A stretch of DNA of 64,000 nucleotides from Corynebacterium lujinxingii (GTDB lineage Bacteria; Actinomycetota; Actinomycetes; Mycobacteriales; Mycobacteriaceae). The notes under the pieces were generated by a model that saw only the letters and a list, made by a program, of their open reading frames with translations, did not search any database and was not told the origin of the DNA. Location of the stretch: NCBI RefSeq assembly GCF_014490555.1, contig NZ_CP061032.1, positions 1,054,001-1,118,000 on the forward strand, given 5' to 3'. Below are positions 39,887 to 48,839 of the stretch, one piece after another; within the stretch, counting starts at the first letter, position 1; the number at the start of each line of letters is the position of its first letter. The position numbers were made by a program, and so were the translations under genes.

Positions 39887-42541
39887 AGCGAGACAACCCA
39901 GAATCAGAAGCGACTGCTGCTAATCGACGGCCATTCGATGGCCTTCCGCGCGTTCTACGCCCTGCCCGCGGAAAACTTCTCCACCTCGGGCGGACAGCAC
40001 ACGAACGCCGTCTACGGGTTCTTGTCCATGTTCTCGAATATCCTCTCCGAGGAAAAGCCCACGCACGCGGCGGTGGCGTTCGACGTCGGCCGCAAGACGT
40101 TTCGCACCGAGCGTTTCCCGGAGTACAAGGCCCAGCGCGAATCCGCGCCACCGGAGTTCAAGGGGCAGGTGCCGATTATCGAGGAGGTTCTGGGAGACCT
40201 CGGCATCGTCACGCTGAGCAAGGAGAATTTCGAGGCGGACGATATCGTCGCCACGCTAGTCACGCAGGCGCGCGCCGAGGGCGACTTCGAGATCGTGCTG
40301 GTCAGTGGCGACCGCGACTACATCCAGCTTGTCGACGACACCACGACCCTCCTGTATCCCATGCGCGGCGTGTCCACGCTCACGCGCTTTACGCCGGAGG
40401 AGGTGGAGAACAAGTACGGCCTCACGCCCGCGCAGTACCCGGATTTCGCGGCGCTGCGCGGCGACCCGTCCGACAACCTGCCGAGCGTGCCCAAGGTGGG
40501 GGAGAAGACCGCCACAAAGTGGATCACGCAGTACGGCTCGCTCGACGGTCTGATCGACAATGCGGACGAACTCAAGGGGCAGGCCGCGAATAACTTCCGC
40601 GAGCGCATTGAGCAGGTTCGTCTCAACCGCGAACTGACGCAGATGGTCACCGATGTCGACTTGCCGGTCGCCCCGGACGGGCTCGAGCTCAAGCCGGCTG
40701 ACGTGACCCAGGTTGCGTCGCATTTCGACGACCTCGAATTCGGCGTCAACCTCCGCGAACGTGTCCTCGCGGCGGTCGCCACCGACGGCTCCGCGCCCGA
40801 GCCTGAAACGGTCGAGCTCGAGGACGTCACGCTTGACGACGAACCCCTCGATACCTGGCTCAAATCCCGTGAAGGTCAAGGCCTTGCGCTTTATCTTTCT
40901 GGTACGGACACTCCGGGTGATGGTGATCTGACGGGGCTGGCGGTCGTCGATAAGCAGCGCCACGGCATCGCGAAACTCGCCGCGGACTTGAGCGCGGACG
41001 AGGACGCCGCGTTGCAGCGCTGGCTGGAATCGGACGATCCGAAGTACCTCCACGAGGCGAAGGCTGCGTACCACATGCTGCGCGGCCGCGGGATCACGCT
41101 GCGGGGGATTGCGCATGACACGGCGATCGCTGCCTACCTGTTGCGCCCCGGCCAGCGCACGTACGCGCTGGAGGATGTCTACCAGCGTCACCTGCAACGC
41201 CAGCTGAGCACGAGTTCGGATCAGTTGAGTCTGCTTGACGATTCCGGCGACGTCGACGCGGCAGCGGCGATTCTCGAACTGTCCGCGGAGCTGACCAAGG
41301 AATTGCGCGAGATTGACTCCTTCGAGTTGTACGCGGATCTCGAGCTGCCGCTGGTGACCGTGTTGGCGGAGATGGAGCACACCGGTATCGCCGTGGACGC
41401 CGACGTGCTGGAGGAGCTGCGCAAGGATCTCACGCAGAAGGTCGAGCAGGTTGAGGAGCAGGCGCGACAACTTGTCGACGAGCCGACGCTGAACCTTTCA
41501 AGCCCGAAGCAGCTCTCCGTCGTGCTGTTCGACAAACTCGACTTGCCGAAGACGAAGAAGACGAAGACCGGCTATTCCACGGCCGCCGCCGAAATTGAGG
41601 CGCTCGCGGAGAAGAACCCGCACCCGTTTTTGGATTTCTTGCTGTCGCACCGTGAGCACCAGAAGATGAAGTCGACGGTGGAAGGTCTGATCAAGACAGT
41701 GCAGCCGGATGGACGAATCCACACGACGTTCAACCAGACGGTGGCGTCGACCGGCCGGCTGAGCTCGGCGGAGCCGAACCTGCAAAACATTCCGGTGCGC
41801 ACCGAAGCGGGTCGCAAGATCCGCTCCGCGTTTGCCGTCGGGGAAGGCTACGAGTGCCTCCTGACCGCTGACTACTCGCAGATTGAGATGCGCGTGATGG
41901 CGCACCTGAGCCAGGACGAAGGGCTGATCGAGGCGTACCGGGCGGGGGAGGACCTGCACAACTTCGTTGGCTCGCGTGTGTTCGATGTTCCGATCGACCA
42001 AGTCACCCCGGAGCTGCGCCGCCGTGTGAAGGCGATGTCCTACGGTTTGGTGTACGGCCTGAGCGCCTACGGGCTGTCCAACCAGCTCTCTATCTCCGCC
42101 GGTGAGGCGAAGGGGATTATGGAGAACTACTTCGAGCGATTCGGCGGTGTGAAACGCTACCTCGACGAGGTGGTTGAGCAGGCTCGACGCGACGGCTACA
42201 CCTCCACGGTGTTCGGCCGCCGCCGCTACCTGCCGGAGTTGACCAGCGACAATCGAGTTGCCCGCGAAAACGCCGAGCGTGCGGCACTGAACGCACCGAT
42301 CCAGGGCACAGCCGCGGACATCATCAAGGTGGCGATGCTGCGTGTCGACGACGCCCTGCGCGACCACACCTCACGCGTGCTGCTCCAGGTGCACGACGAA
42401 CTTGTCGTCGAGGTCGCACCGGGTGAGCTCGAGGAGGTTCAGGCCATTGTGGAGCGCGAAATGGATGGTGCGATCGAGCTGCTGGTTCCCCTCGAAGTCT
42501 CGGCTGGCACTGGGGCGAACTGGGAAGAAGCCGCGCATTAG
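39884..42541 (+). CDS. polA: DNA polymerase I
   Basis: 885 residues. The N-terminal 5' nuclease domain (LLLIDGHSMAFRAFYAL, VAFDVGRKTFRTERFPEYK, VSGDRDYIQLV, LRGDPSDNLPSVPKVGEKTA) is followed by an exonuclease-like domain that lacks the usual DxE metal ligands (GLALYLSGTDT), so proofreading is presumably absent, as in mycobacterial PolA. The polymerase domain has LLTADYSQIEMRVMAHLSQD (motif A), RRRVKAMSYGLVYGLSAYGL (motif B) and LLQVHDELVVE (motif C). It fills gaps in excision repair and removes Okazaki primers. GTG at 39884 fits the leaderless promoter. A 21-bp hairpin follows the stop. Confidence 0.97.
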   Translation: MSETTQNQKRLLLIDGHSMAFRAFYALPAENFSTSGGQHTNAVYGFLSMFSNILSEEKPTHAAVAFDVGRKTFRTERFPEYKAQRESAPPEFKGQVPIIEEVLGDLGIVTLSKENFEADDIVATLVTQARAEGDFEIVLVSGDRDYIQLVDDTTTLLYPMRGVSTLTRFTPEEVENKYGLTPAQYPDFAALRGDPSDNLPSVPKVGEKTATKWITQYGSLDGLIDNADELKGQAANNFRERIEQVRLNRELTQMVTDVDLPVAPDGLELKPADVTQVASHFDDLEFGVNLRERVLAAVATDGSAPEPETVELEDVTLDDEPLDTWLKSREGQGLALYLSGTDTPGDGDLTGLAVVDKQRHGIAKLAADLSADEDAALQRWLESDDPKYLHEAKAAYHMLRGRGITLRGIAHDTAIAAYLLRPGQRTYALEDVYQRHLQRQLSTSSDQLSLLDDSGDVDAAAAILELSAELTKELREIDSFELYADLELPLVTVLAEMEHTGIAVDADVLEELRKDLTQKVEQVEEQARQLVDEPTLNLSSPKQLSVVLFDKLDLPKTKKTKTGYSTAAAEIEALAEKNPHPFLDFLLSHREHQKMKSTVEGLIKTVQPDGRIHTTFNQTVASTGRLSSAEPNLQNIPVRTEAGRKIRSAFAVGEGYECLLTADYSQIEMRVMAHLSQDEGLIEAYRAGEDLHNFVGSRVFDVPIDQVTPELRRRVKAMSYGLVYGLSAYGLSNQLSISAGEAKGIMENYFERFGGVKRYLDEVVEQARRDGYTSTVFGRRRYLPELTSDNRVARENAERAALNAPIQGTAADIIKVAMLRVDDALRDHTSRVLLQVHDELVVEVAPGELEEVQAIVEREMDGAIELLVPLEVSAGTGANWEEAAH

Positions 42542-42560
42542 ACGGGGGCGCATAAGCGAT

Positions 42561-42608
42561 GAGGCGGGTACCGGGTGAAACCGCTGCGTTTCACCCGATA
42601 CCCGCCTC
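42561..42608 (+). terminator. Hairpin downstream of polA
   Basis: A 21-bp stem with one mismatch: 42561-42581 (GAGGCGGGTACCGGGTGAAA C) pairs with 42588-42608, with a 6-nt loop. No T-run follows, so it may act as a rho-assisted stop or as an mRNA 3' end stabiliser. Confidence 0.6.
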
Positions 42609-42981
42609 ATGCTCGGCATCCCCCATGTGCCGTGTCCCCCGCGGAGGGGCTCGCCCCCAACTAAGCCCCGTGACTTATTCAGTTGTTTCCGCCCCTGACG
42701 GGCGGGGTCCTCGGAGGGGTACCTCTGCCCAGCTGGGGCTTATATTTCACCCCGCACCAAGCCGTTTCCCCGAGAACCAAGAAGGAACTTAATTGCAGAT
42801 AAGGGTTTGTTCAACAATTCCACAGGGTGGACACAGGTGTGATCATGTCAACATATGAGCGTTCCGCTATGTCAACAGGTGGACGGGATAGTGCGAAGGG
42901 GGCGTAACTCGCTGTTTACCGGGGTGAAACCGGCTGTTTCGCCCCCGCGTGCTACCCCCGTTGCGCTGCCAAGGGCGTGCT
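42609..42981. other. Structured intergenic region between polA and the YkvI-like gene
   Basis: No gene is supported. The first part has C-rich and G-rich blocks able to fold: TAAGCCCC (about 42663-42670) pairs with GGGGCTTA (about 42735-42742) around an inner CGCCC/GGGCG hairpin. ATGTCAACA is directly repeated at 42845-42853 and 42869-42877. GGGGGCG (about 42898) and CGCCCCC (about 42941) enclose a hairpin suited to ending the minus-strand gene. An unannotated small RNA is possible but unproven. Confidence 0.4.
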
Positions 42982-44190
42982 TTACGCTTCGCTATCGGCT
43001 TCCTCTTCGACGGCGTCCTTGAACTCCTCTTCGTCCAGGTTGGATTCGCCGGCAAGATCTTCGACATCGCCGGAGCCTTCGTCGTCCTTCGCGGCCTCCA
43101 CCGCCTGGGCGCGACGCTCGCCTTCCTCCTTGAGGTCGGAGCGGTGACGGAAATAGACCACGGCCATCACTGCCATGACGAACAGGCCCAGGTAACCCAG
43201 CACCGGGTAGAGGCGGGACACCAGCGGCTGGAAGCCGGCGAACGACAGGCCGAAGCCGACGATGCAGGCAATCGCGTAGGTGCGGTAGAACTTGTCCGGA
43301 TTCTTCCGTGTCAGTCGCTTCGCTAGGGCGTAGAACATGCCCAAGCAGGTGTTGAAGACCATGAGGAAAATGACCCAGGTCATCACAAAGCCGAGCGTCG
43401 GGTGGACGTTTTCGAGGACGGTCAGCAGCGGCATGTCGTGACCGTTCACGGACTCGACCTGTATGAGCAGGGCGGCGACCAAAAGGGCGAGCAGTGCCAC
43501 GTAAATCGCGCCACCGATCACGCCGCCGATGCGGCTGCTCTTGGTGTCAAACTCGTCGCCGGCCATCACAATCGCCATCGAGACGCCGCACAGGGCGTTC
43601 AAACCGGTGTGGTTCAGCGCACCAAGGAACCAGTACGGGGTGCCGTCGGCGCGGTTTACCTCGCTGCGTGCATACTCGTCCACCTGCGACCAATCGACGC
43701 TGAGCTGTGTAAACGAGTAGATCGCACCGATGAGCACGAAGATGACCAGCACAGGTGTGGCCCACGCGATGACATTCGAAACGCGGTTGACGTCGAAGCG
43801 ACCGATGATGAGCATGAGCGCCAGCATGAGGGTCGCGCCGATCCAGATCGGCCAGTCAAACGACTGGCGCAGGTTCGACCCTGCGCCGGCGAACATGACG
43901 AAGCCGACCGAGAACATGCAGGCCACCGCTGACCAGTCCATGATGAACGCGGCCGGCTTGCTGGCCACCTTGTAGAACACCTGGTTGTGTTCGTCAGCGC
44001 GGAAGTACGAGCCGAAGGTGACAAAAGCCGTAGCTGCGATCAGCATGGTCACGCCGGCGAGCACCACGCCCCAAAATCCCTGAGTGCCGTAAGCGACAAA
44101 ATATTGCAGCGCCTCCATACCTGAGGCGAAACCGGCGCCGACGACGATGCCCACAAAGGACGCCGCAACGGCGATACTGCGTTTCCACAT
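42982..44190 (-). CDS. YkvI-like membrane transporter
   Basis: 402 residues with about ten transmembrane helices and an acidic cytoplasmic tail of about 60 residues (EEFKDAVEEEADSEA at the end). The N-terminus SIAVAASFVGIVVGAGFASGMEALQYF has the glycine-rich first helix of LeuT-fold/APC-type carriers of the YkvI group. MFAGAGSNLRQSF and LNALCGVSMAIVMAGDEF are other family blocks. The substrate is unknown. The promoter region is shared, divergent, with rpsA. Confidence 0.8.
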   Translation of the reverse strand: MWKRSIAVAASFVGIVVGAGFASGMEALQYFVAYGTQGFWGVVLAGVTMLIAATAFVTFGSYFRADEHNQVFYKVASKPAAFIMDWSAVACMFSVGFVMFAGAGSNLRQSFDWPIWIGATLMLALMLIIGRFDVNRVSNVIAWATPVLVIFVLIGAIYSFTQLSVDWSQVDEYARSEVNRADGTPYWFLGALNHTGLNALCGVSMAIVMAGDEFDTKSSRIGGVIGGAIYVALLALLVAALLIQVESVNGHDMPLLTVLENVHPTLGFVMTWVIFLMVFNTCLGMFYALAKRLTRKNPDKFYRTYAIACIVGFGLSFAGFQPLVSRLYPVLGYLGLFVMAVMAVVYFRHRSDLKEEGERRAQAVEAAKDDEGSGDVEDLAGESNLDEEEFKDAVEEEADSEA

Positions 44191-44288
44191 ATAACTGCCC
44201 GTGCTTTCCTGATTGACGAAAATTTGACGTCAGTTATGTTAGCGGTCGGGCCGACACGGGTCGCCGTCGATAAGCGCATGTGTTTTAT

Positions 44289-44317
44289 TTGCTCTAGCTG
44301 CACAAAGTGTCTAAGCT
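44289..44317 (+). promoter_or_regulatory. rpsA promoter
   Basis: TTGCTC (44289-44294), a 17-bp spacer and TAAGCT (44312-44317) give a good sigma-A promoter. Transcription from about 44324 leaves an untranslated leader of about 155 nt before the rpsA ATG, room for S1 autoregulation. Confidence 0.5.
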
Positions 44318-44480
44318 CGTGCGGGCGTGTCTACGCGCGGGCGCGGTGCCCATCGTAATAGGAGGGTGCGGTAGCCGGCTCGGTGCGAGATCGGGGGCGC
44401 GAGTATTACCTGCTTACGCTGCCGAGAGAGACGCTTCTGTCCAATCACGATCTCCTATTTTTTCGGAGCACATAGAACTT

Positions 44481-45944
44481 ATGCGCACTACCAACGCACC
44501 GCAGGTAGCCATCAACGACATCGGTGGCCCTGAGGAATTCCTCGCCGCAGTCGACGAGACCATCAAGTACTTCAACGATGGCGACATCGTCACCGGCACC
44601 GTGGTCAAGGTCGACCACGACGAGGTCCTGCTCGACATCGGCTACAAGACCGAGGGCATCATCCTCACCCGCGAGCTCTCCATCAAGCACGACGTCGACC
44701 CGGAAGACGTGGTCGAGGTCGGCGATGAGATCGACGCGCTTGTCCTGACCAAGGAGGACAAGGAAGGCCGCCTGATGCTGTCCAAGAAGCGTGCTCAGTA
44801 CGAGCGCGCTTGGGGCACCATCGAGGAGCTGCAGGCCAACGACCAGCCGGTTACCGGTACCGTCATCGAGGTCGTCAAGGGTGGTCTCATCCTCGACATC
44901 GGCCTGCGCGGCTTCCTGCCGGCATCGCTCGTCGAGATGCGTCGCGTCCGCGACCTGGATCCGTACATCGGCCAGGAGCTCGAGGCGAAGATCATCGAGC
45001 TGGACAAGCACCGCAACAACGTGGTCCTGTCCCGCCGCGCCTACCTGGAGGAGACCCAGTCCGCGGTCCGCTCCGACTTCCTGCACCAGCTGCAGAAGGG
45101 CCAGGTCCGCAAGGGCGTCGTGTCCTCGATCGTCAACTTCGGTGCGTTCGTCGACCTCGGCGGCGTTGACGGCCTCGTGCACGTCTCCGAGCTGTCCTGG
45201 AAGCACATCGACCACCCGTCCGAGGTTGTCGCAGTGGGCGACGAGGTCACCGTCGAGGTGCTCGACGTCGATCTCGACCGCGAGCGCGTCTCCCTGTCGC
45301 TGAAGGCGACCCAGGAGGATCCGTGGCGCGTCTTCGCCCGCACCCACGCTGTGGGCCAGATCGTCCCGGGCAAGGTCACCAAGCTCGTCCCGTTCGGCGC
45401 TTTCGTCCGCGTCGAGGAGGGCATCGAGGGCCTCGTCCACATCTCCGAGCTGGCACAGCGCCACGTGGAGGTCCCGGACCAGGTTGTCAACGTCGGCGAA
45501 GAGGTCATGGTCAAGGTCATCGACATCGACCTGGACCGTCGCCGCATCTCCCTGTCCCTCAAGCAGGCTGATGAGGACTACGTCGAGGAGTTCGATCCGT
45601 CCCGCTACGGCATGGCCGACTCCTACGACGAGCAGGGCAACTACATCTTCCCGGAGGGCTTCGACCCGGAGACCAACGAGTGGATGGAAGGCTACGACGA
45701 GGCTCGTCAGGCATGGGAGGCTCGCTACGCCGAGGCAGAGCGTCGCCACCAGGCCCACACCGCTCAGATCGAGCGTCACCGCGCCGCTGCCGCAGAGGCC
45801 GCGGAGCAGGAGGGCGAGCAGGCGAACTACTCCTCCGAGTCTGCAGCTGCAGCTCCGGCAGCTGACCAGGCTGACGAGAACATCGGTTCCCTCGCCTCCG
45901 ACGAGCAGCTCGCCGCTCTGCGCGACAAGCTCGCTGGCAACTAA
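44481..45944 (+). CDS. rpsA: 30S ribosomal protein S1
   Basis: 487 residues with four S1 RNA-binding domains starting near residues 33 (GDIVTGTVVKVDHDEVLLDIG), 121 (GTVIEVVKGGLILDIGLRGF), 206 (GVVSSIVNFGAFVDLGGVDG) and 291 (GKVTKLVPFGAFVRVEEGIE). The acidic, Ala/Glu-rich tail is usual for actinobacterial S1. It binds mRNA leaders on the 30S subunit. Codon usage is extremely biased to C-ending codons, as expected for a highly expressed gene. ATG at 44481 with GGAG about 13 nt upstream. A strong terminator follows. Confidence 0.97.
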   Translation: MRTTNAPQVAINDIGGPEEFLAAVDETIKYFNDGDIVTGTVVKVDHDEVLLDIGYKTEGIILTRELSIKHDVDPEDVVEVGDEIDALVLTKEDKEGRLMLSKKRAQYERAWGTIEELQANDQPVTGTVIEVVKGGLILDIGLRGFLPASLVEMRRVRDLDPYIGQELEAKIIELDKHRNNVVLSRRAYLEETQSAVRSDFLHQLQKGQVRKGVVSSIVNFGAFVDLGGVDGLVHVSELSWKHIDHPSEVVAVGDEVTVEVLDVDLDRERVSLSLKATQEDPWRVFARTHAVGQIVPGKVTKLVPFGAFVRVEEGIEGLVHISELAQRHVEVPDQVVNVGEEVMVKVIDIDLDRRRISLSLKQADEDYVEEFDPSRYGMADSYDEQGNYIFPEGFDPETNEWMEGYDEARQAWEARYAEAERRHQAHTAQIERHRAAAAEAAEQEGEQANYSSESAAAAPAADQADENIGSLASDEQLAALRDKLAGN

Positions 45945-45980
45945 TCGCTCACAGGTTCGCGCCTGGGGCGAATAGCCTCA

Positions 45981-46016
45981 ACGTCCCGCACACCATTTCG
46001 GTGCGCGGGGCGTTTT
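45981..46016 (+). terminator. rpsA terminator
   Basis: ACGTCCCGCACACC (45981-45994) pairs with GGTGCGCGGGGCGT (46000-46013) with one mismatch and a wobble, followed by TTT. The coaE -10 box starts 3 nt further on. Confidence 0.8.
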
Positions 46017-46030
46017 GCTATCTTCAGGCC

Positions 46031-46624
46031 ATGAAGAAAGTTGGGCTCACAGGCGGTATCGGCAGCGGTAAATCCACAGTGGCGCGAATGCTTGCCGACG
46101 AAGGGTTCCCGGTCGTCGACGCCGACCAGATTGCCCGCGAGATTATGGAGCCGGGCTCCCCGGTGCTCGCCGAAGTCGCCGACGTGTTCGGCGCGGATCT
46201 TATCGACGACACCGGCGCGCTCAACCGCGGCGAACTTGCCCGTCGCGCTTTTGCGTTCACCGAACAGACCGCCAAACTTAACGCGATCACCCACCCAGCG
46301 ATCCGCGCAGAGTCGAACCGGCGCTTCGCAGCGGCCGAGGCAGCAGGGGAGCGCGCCGTCATTTATGACATGCCGCTGTTGGTCGACCTCGGCCTGGACG
46401 AGGAGATGGACCTCACTGTGGTGGTGGACGTGGACGCGGACGAACGGGTGCGCCGGCTCGTCGATAAGCGAGGGCTTGCGGAACCTGACGCGCGAGCGCG
46501 AATCGCCCAGCAGGTCGACGACGCCACGCGGTTGGCCGCAGCCGACGTGGTCATCGACAACAACGGACCCGAAGAGGCGCTCGCCACGCAGGTGGAAAAA
46601 CTCGTTGGTTTACTCAATGGTTAG
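46031..46624 (+). CDS. coaE: Dephospho-CoA kinase
   Basis: 197 residues; phosphorylates dephospho-CoA, the last step of CoA synthesis, after CoaD, which is also in this window. P-loop VGLTGGIGSGKSTVARML, then VVDADQIAREIMEPGSPVL, MPLLVDLGLD, VDVDADERVRRLVDKRGL and ARIAQQ. TATCTT at 46019-46024 ends 6 nt before the ATG, so the mRNA is probably leaderless. The rpsA-coaE order is conserved in actinobacteria, in some of which CoaE carries an extra C-terminal domain; this one does not. Confidence 0.96.
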   Translation: MKKVGLTGGIGSGKSTVARMLADEGFPVVDADQIAREIMEPGSPVLAEVADVFGADLIDDTGALNRGELARRAFAFTEQTAKLNAITHPAIRAESNRRFAAAEAAGERAVIYDMPLLVDLGLDEEMDLTVVVDVDADERVRRLVDKRGLAEPDARARIAQQVDDATRLAAADVVIDNNGPEEALATQVEKLVGLLNG

Positions 46625-46701
46625 ATTCCCCGAAATTTGTACCGCGTAAATTAACTTTTCGTGCACGCTCCATTTACTTCGTGCCGATAATGTGTCCCGC
46701 C

Positions 46702-47055
46702 ATGGGAACTTGGGACATTGGGCCGTTTGATAATGACCCAGCAGCGGACGCCGTAGCAGCAATTGTGGACGGCACTTTCCGCATGGACCAATTCCGCTAC
46801 GAATGCGGCCTTGGCCCGCTGGGCACCGACGAGGCCGAATCCATCATCGCCCTGGCGGCCGTGCTCAACGGCTACTTACCCGCCCGGTACGCGGATCAAG
46901 GCGTCAACGTGACGTTTAGCATCGAGGACAAACAGTGGATCCGCCGGCGCGCCCAGTCAGTGGTGCGCCCCGGCGGATCCGAGTTGTATGCGATGTGGGA
47001 GGACGCCGGCGAGCTAGACGAGTGGCTCGCCGCAGCTAAGAAATACGCGGTCTAA
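46702..47055 (+). CDS. DUF4259 domain-containing protein
   Basis: 117 residues, whole length DUF4259. The start MGTWDIGPFDNDPAADAVAA is diagnostic and fixes the ATG at 46702 over a GTG at 46681. Later blocks are LAAVLNGYLPARYADQG and AMWEDAGELDEWLAA. Function unknown; cytoplasmic. GATAAT at 46686-46691 is a plausible -10. Its last 4 bp overlap the end of the convergent acyltransferase gene. Confidence 0.85.
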   Translation: MGTWDIGPFDNDPAADAVAAIVDGTFRMDQFRYECGLGPLGTDEAESIIALAAVLNGYLPARYADQGVNVTFSIEDKQWIRRRAQSVVRPGGSELYAMWEDAGELDEWLAAAKKYAV

Positions 47056-48788
47056 GCGTCCTCGGAAAGCCCAGCGCAGAACTGCCACAGCAGTGCGCCG
47101 GCCTTGGTGAGGTTGGTGATGAACTCCGCCGGGCGCTCCGCGGTGGTCGCGTTCCACGACACGCAGAACTCACTGTCGTCGGCAAGCGGCGTGTAGGCGA
47201 TGCCGAAGCCCTCCGGCACAGCGGGGGCGAAGCAGTAGCGCACAACCTGGTCCGCGCCGCCGATGGAGGTGGTGGACAGGAAATCGGTCCGTACCGCGGT
47301 CGCGACCGGATCGTGGAAGAATGGGTGGCTATCGTCGATCGTCGCCATCATCTGGATGTGGCGGTCGAATCCGCTGCCGGACTTGCAGCGCTTCACCCAG
47401 GCGCGGTGCGCGTTCACCGCTGCCTCAAGATCGGACTGCTGCGCGGTGCCGCCGGCAAGCTTGCGGGCAAACGCGGCGGCCTCCGGAGTGGCGGCGCGAA
47501 GGCATTCGGTGCGCCCGGCGCGGAACTCGCGCATGTCCACGGCCTCGTAGACCGCACGGATGTGTCCGAAGGTGAGCTGTTGCGCGATCGTCATGGTCAA
47601 CTGCGCGGACGCGTCGCGGCTGAACTTGAACGGCATGTCGGAGGGCAGATCGTGGGGGACAGTGAGGATCTCAACACGGAATTCCTTTGCCCGGCGCTGC
47701 ACCGACTCGTATCCGGCAGTGATACGCGCGGACAAGTCCTCGTCCAGGTCCCATAGAAGCTCCTCAGGAGCGACGTCGATGTCGGCGCCAGCCGCAAGTT
47801 CCGCTTCCTGCATGCGGGTGACTGCGGTGACGAGCGTGCCGCCGTCCTGGCATGTGTGCTCGACATGCACCGCGGTCCAATCGTCGGACACGCTGAACTG
47901 GTAGCTCAACGGCTTGTAGGCCCATGCGCCGCGCGGCAGGAACGTCGAGCGCTGGATGCGCTCGGCGTCCGTGTCCTGCGCGCCACCGTCGACGTCGACG
48001 AGGTCGACAGTGAACAGCAAGTCGCGCAGCCGTTCGTACACCGCCGCGTTGTCGCCGTACTCCAGCAGCGCGGGAAGGAGCTCGCCCAAGTCACCGGAGC
48101 CGAGCAACGACGGGGCGTTGAAGTCGAGCTTGCTTGCCGACGACCCCTCGTCCAGCACCGTCTCCAACCCGTGGCGCAGCGCTGCGGCGGAAATCGGCGC
48201 GGCGTCGCCGTCAGTGACCTGCAGGGCAAAGAGACGACCGTCGACGAAGACGCCGATTTCGCGGTTCGCTGCGCCGGCTTGCGCCTGCAGGACGCCGTCT
48301 TGCCCGGGCTGCGGGTGGCGCAGTCCGCCGGCGAAGACGAACCACTGGTCCTGTGTGATGCGGTTGCCGCGTGCGTCAACGTAGTCCGGCAGGTCCCCGG
48401 ACGCCGCCTGCAGGTGCACCGCGAGCACGCGCTGGATGCCTTCCACAACGCGGTCCAGCCCAGTCGCTGCTGTGGGCAGGTTAAGCTGGAAGCCCACATT
48501 TGTAGTCAGCGGAAGCGAATCGCGGTTGGTCAGGTAGCCGGCGTACCACTCGTCGGCAAGCCAGTTGGTGCCGTCGGCTTCGCGCTGAGAGGCTCGGTCG
48601 CGCAGCGCTTCGTCGAGACGCGGGCCTGCAGTCTCGACGAAATCCGCGGTGATTTCCTTGGCGCGCTGCAGCTCCTCGCCGTCGAGGACCGCTTCGAGCG
48701 CGTGCGAATACGCCTCGAGCGTGCCCGTGAGTTCAGGGACCGGCAGCGGCTTGAGGTCGCGGGTTTCGGGGTGCGGGGTGATCGGCAC
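47052..48788 (-). CDS. Choline/carnitine O-acyltransferase-family protein
   Basis: 578 residues, the typical length. The catalytic His lies in VHVEHTCQDGGTLV, matching the family HSxxDG block. Other matches are ETRDLKPLPVPELTGTLEAY at the N-terminus, EWYAGYLTNRDSLPL, MREFRAGRTECLRAATPEA (CoA/carnitine site) and DFLSTTSIGG. It should transfer acyl groups between CoA and an alcohol such as carnitine; the substrate is unknown. GTG at 48788 with AAAGG 8 nt upstream was chosen over TTG at 48809. It follows the dipeptide transporter genes on the same strand, 51 bp after their last stop, and may be cotranscribed. Confidence 0.82.
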   Translation of the reverse strand: MPITPHPETRDLKPLPVPELTGTLEAYSHALEAVLDGEELQRAKEITADFVETAGPRLDEALRDRASQREADGTNWLADEWYAGYLTNRDSLPLTTNVGFQLNLPTAATGLDRVVEGIQRVLAVHLQAASGDLPDYVDARGNRITQDQWFVFAGGLRHPQPGQDGVLQAQAGAANREIGVFVDGRLFALQVTDGDAAPISAAALRHGLETVLDEGSSASKLDFNAPSLLGSGDLGELLPALLEYGDNAAVYERLRDLLFTVDLVDVDGGAQDTDAERIQRSTFLPRGAWAYKPLSYQFSVSDDWTAVHVEHTCQDGGTLVTAVTRMQEAELAAGADIDVAPEELLWDLDEDLSARITAGYESVQRRAKEFRVEILTVPHDLPSDMPFKFSRDASAQLTMTIAQQLTFGHIRAVYEAVDMREFRAGRTECLRAATPEAAAFARKLAGGTAQQSDLEAAVNAHRAWVKRCKSGSGFDRHIQMMATIDDSHPFFHDPVATAVRTDFLSTTSIGGADQVVRYCFAPAVPEGFGIAYTPLADDSEFCVSWNATTAERPAEFITNLTKAGALLWQFCAGLSEDA

Positions 48789-48839
48789 GTCGGCCGCCTT
48801 TCTGTTCAACGGGATTGTGTCTAGGTGAGGGGACCGGCG

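Noticed and set aside
42609..42780. A 6C-type small RNA in the C-rich stretch after polA
   Set aside because: There are C-runs, but I could not build the two hairpins with six-C loops that define that RNA.
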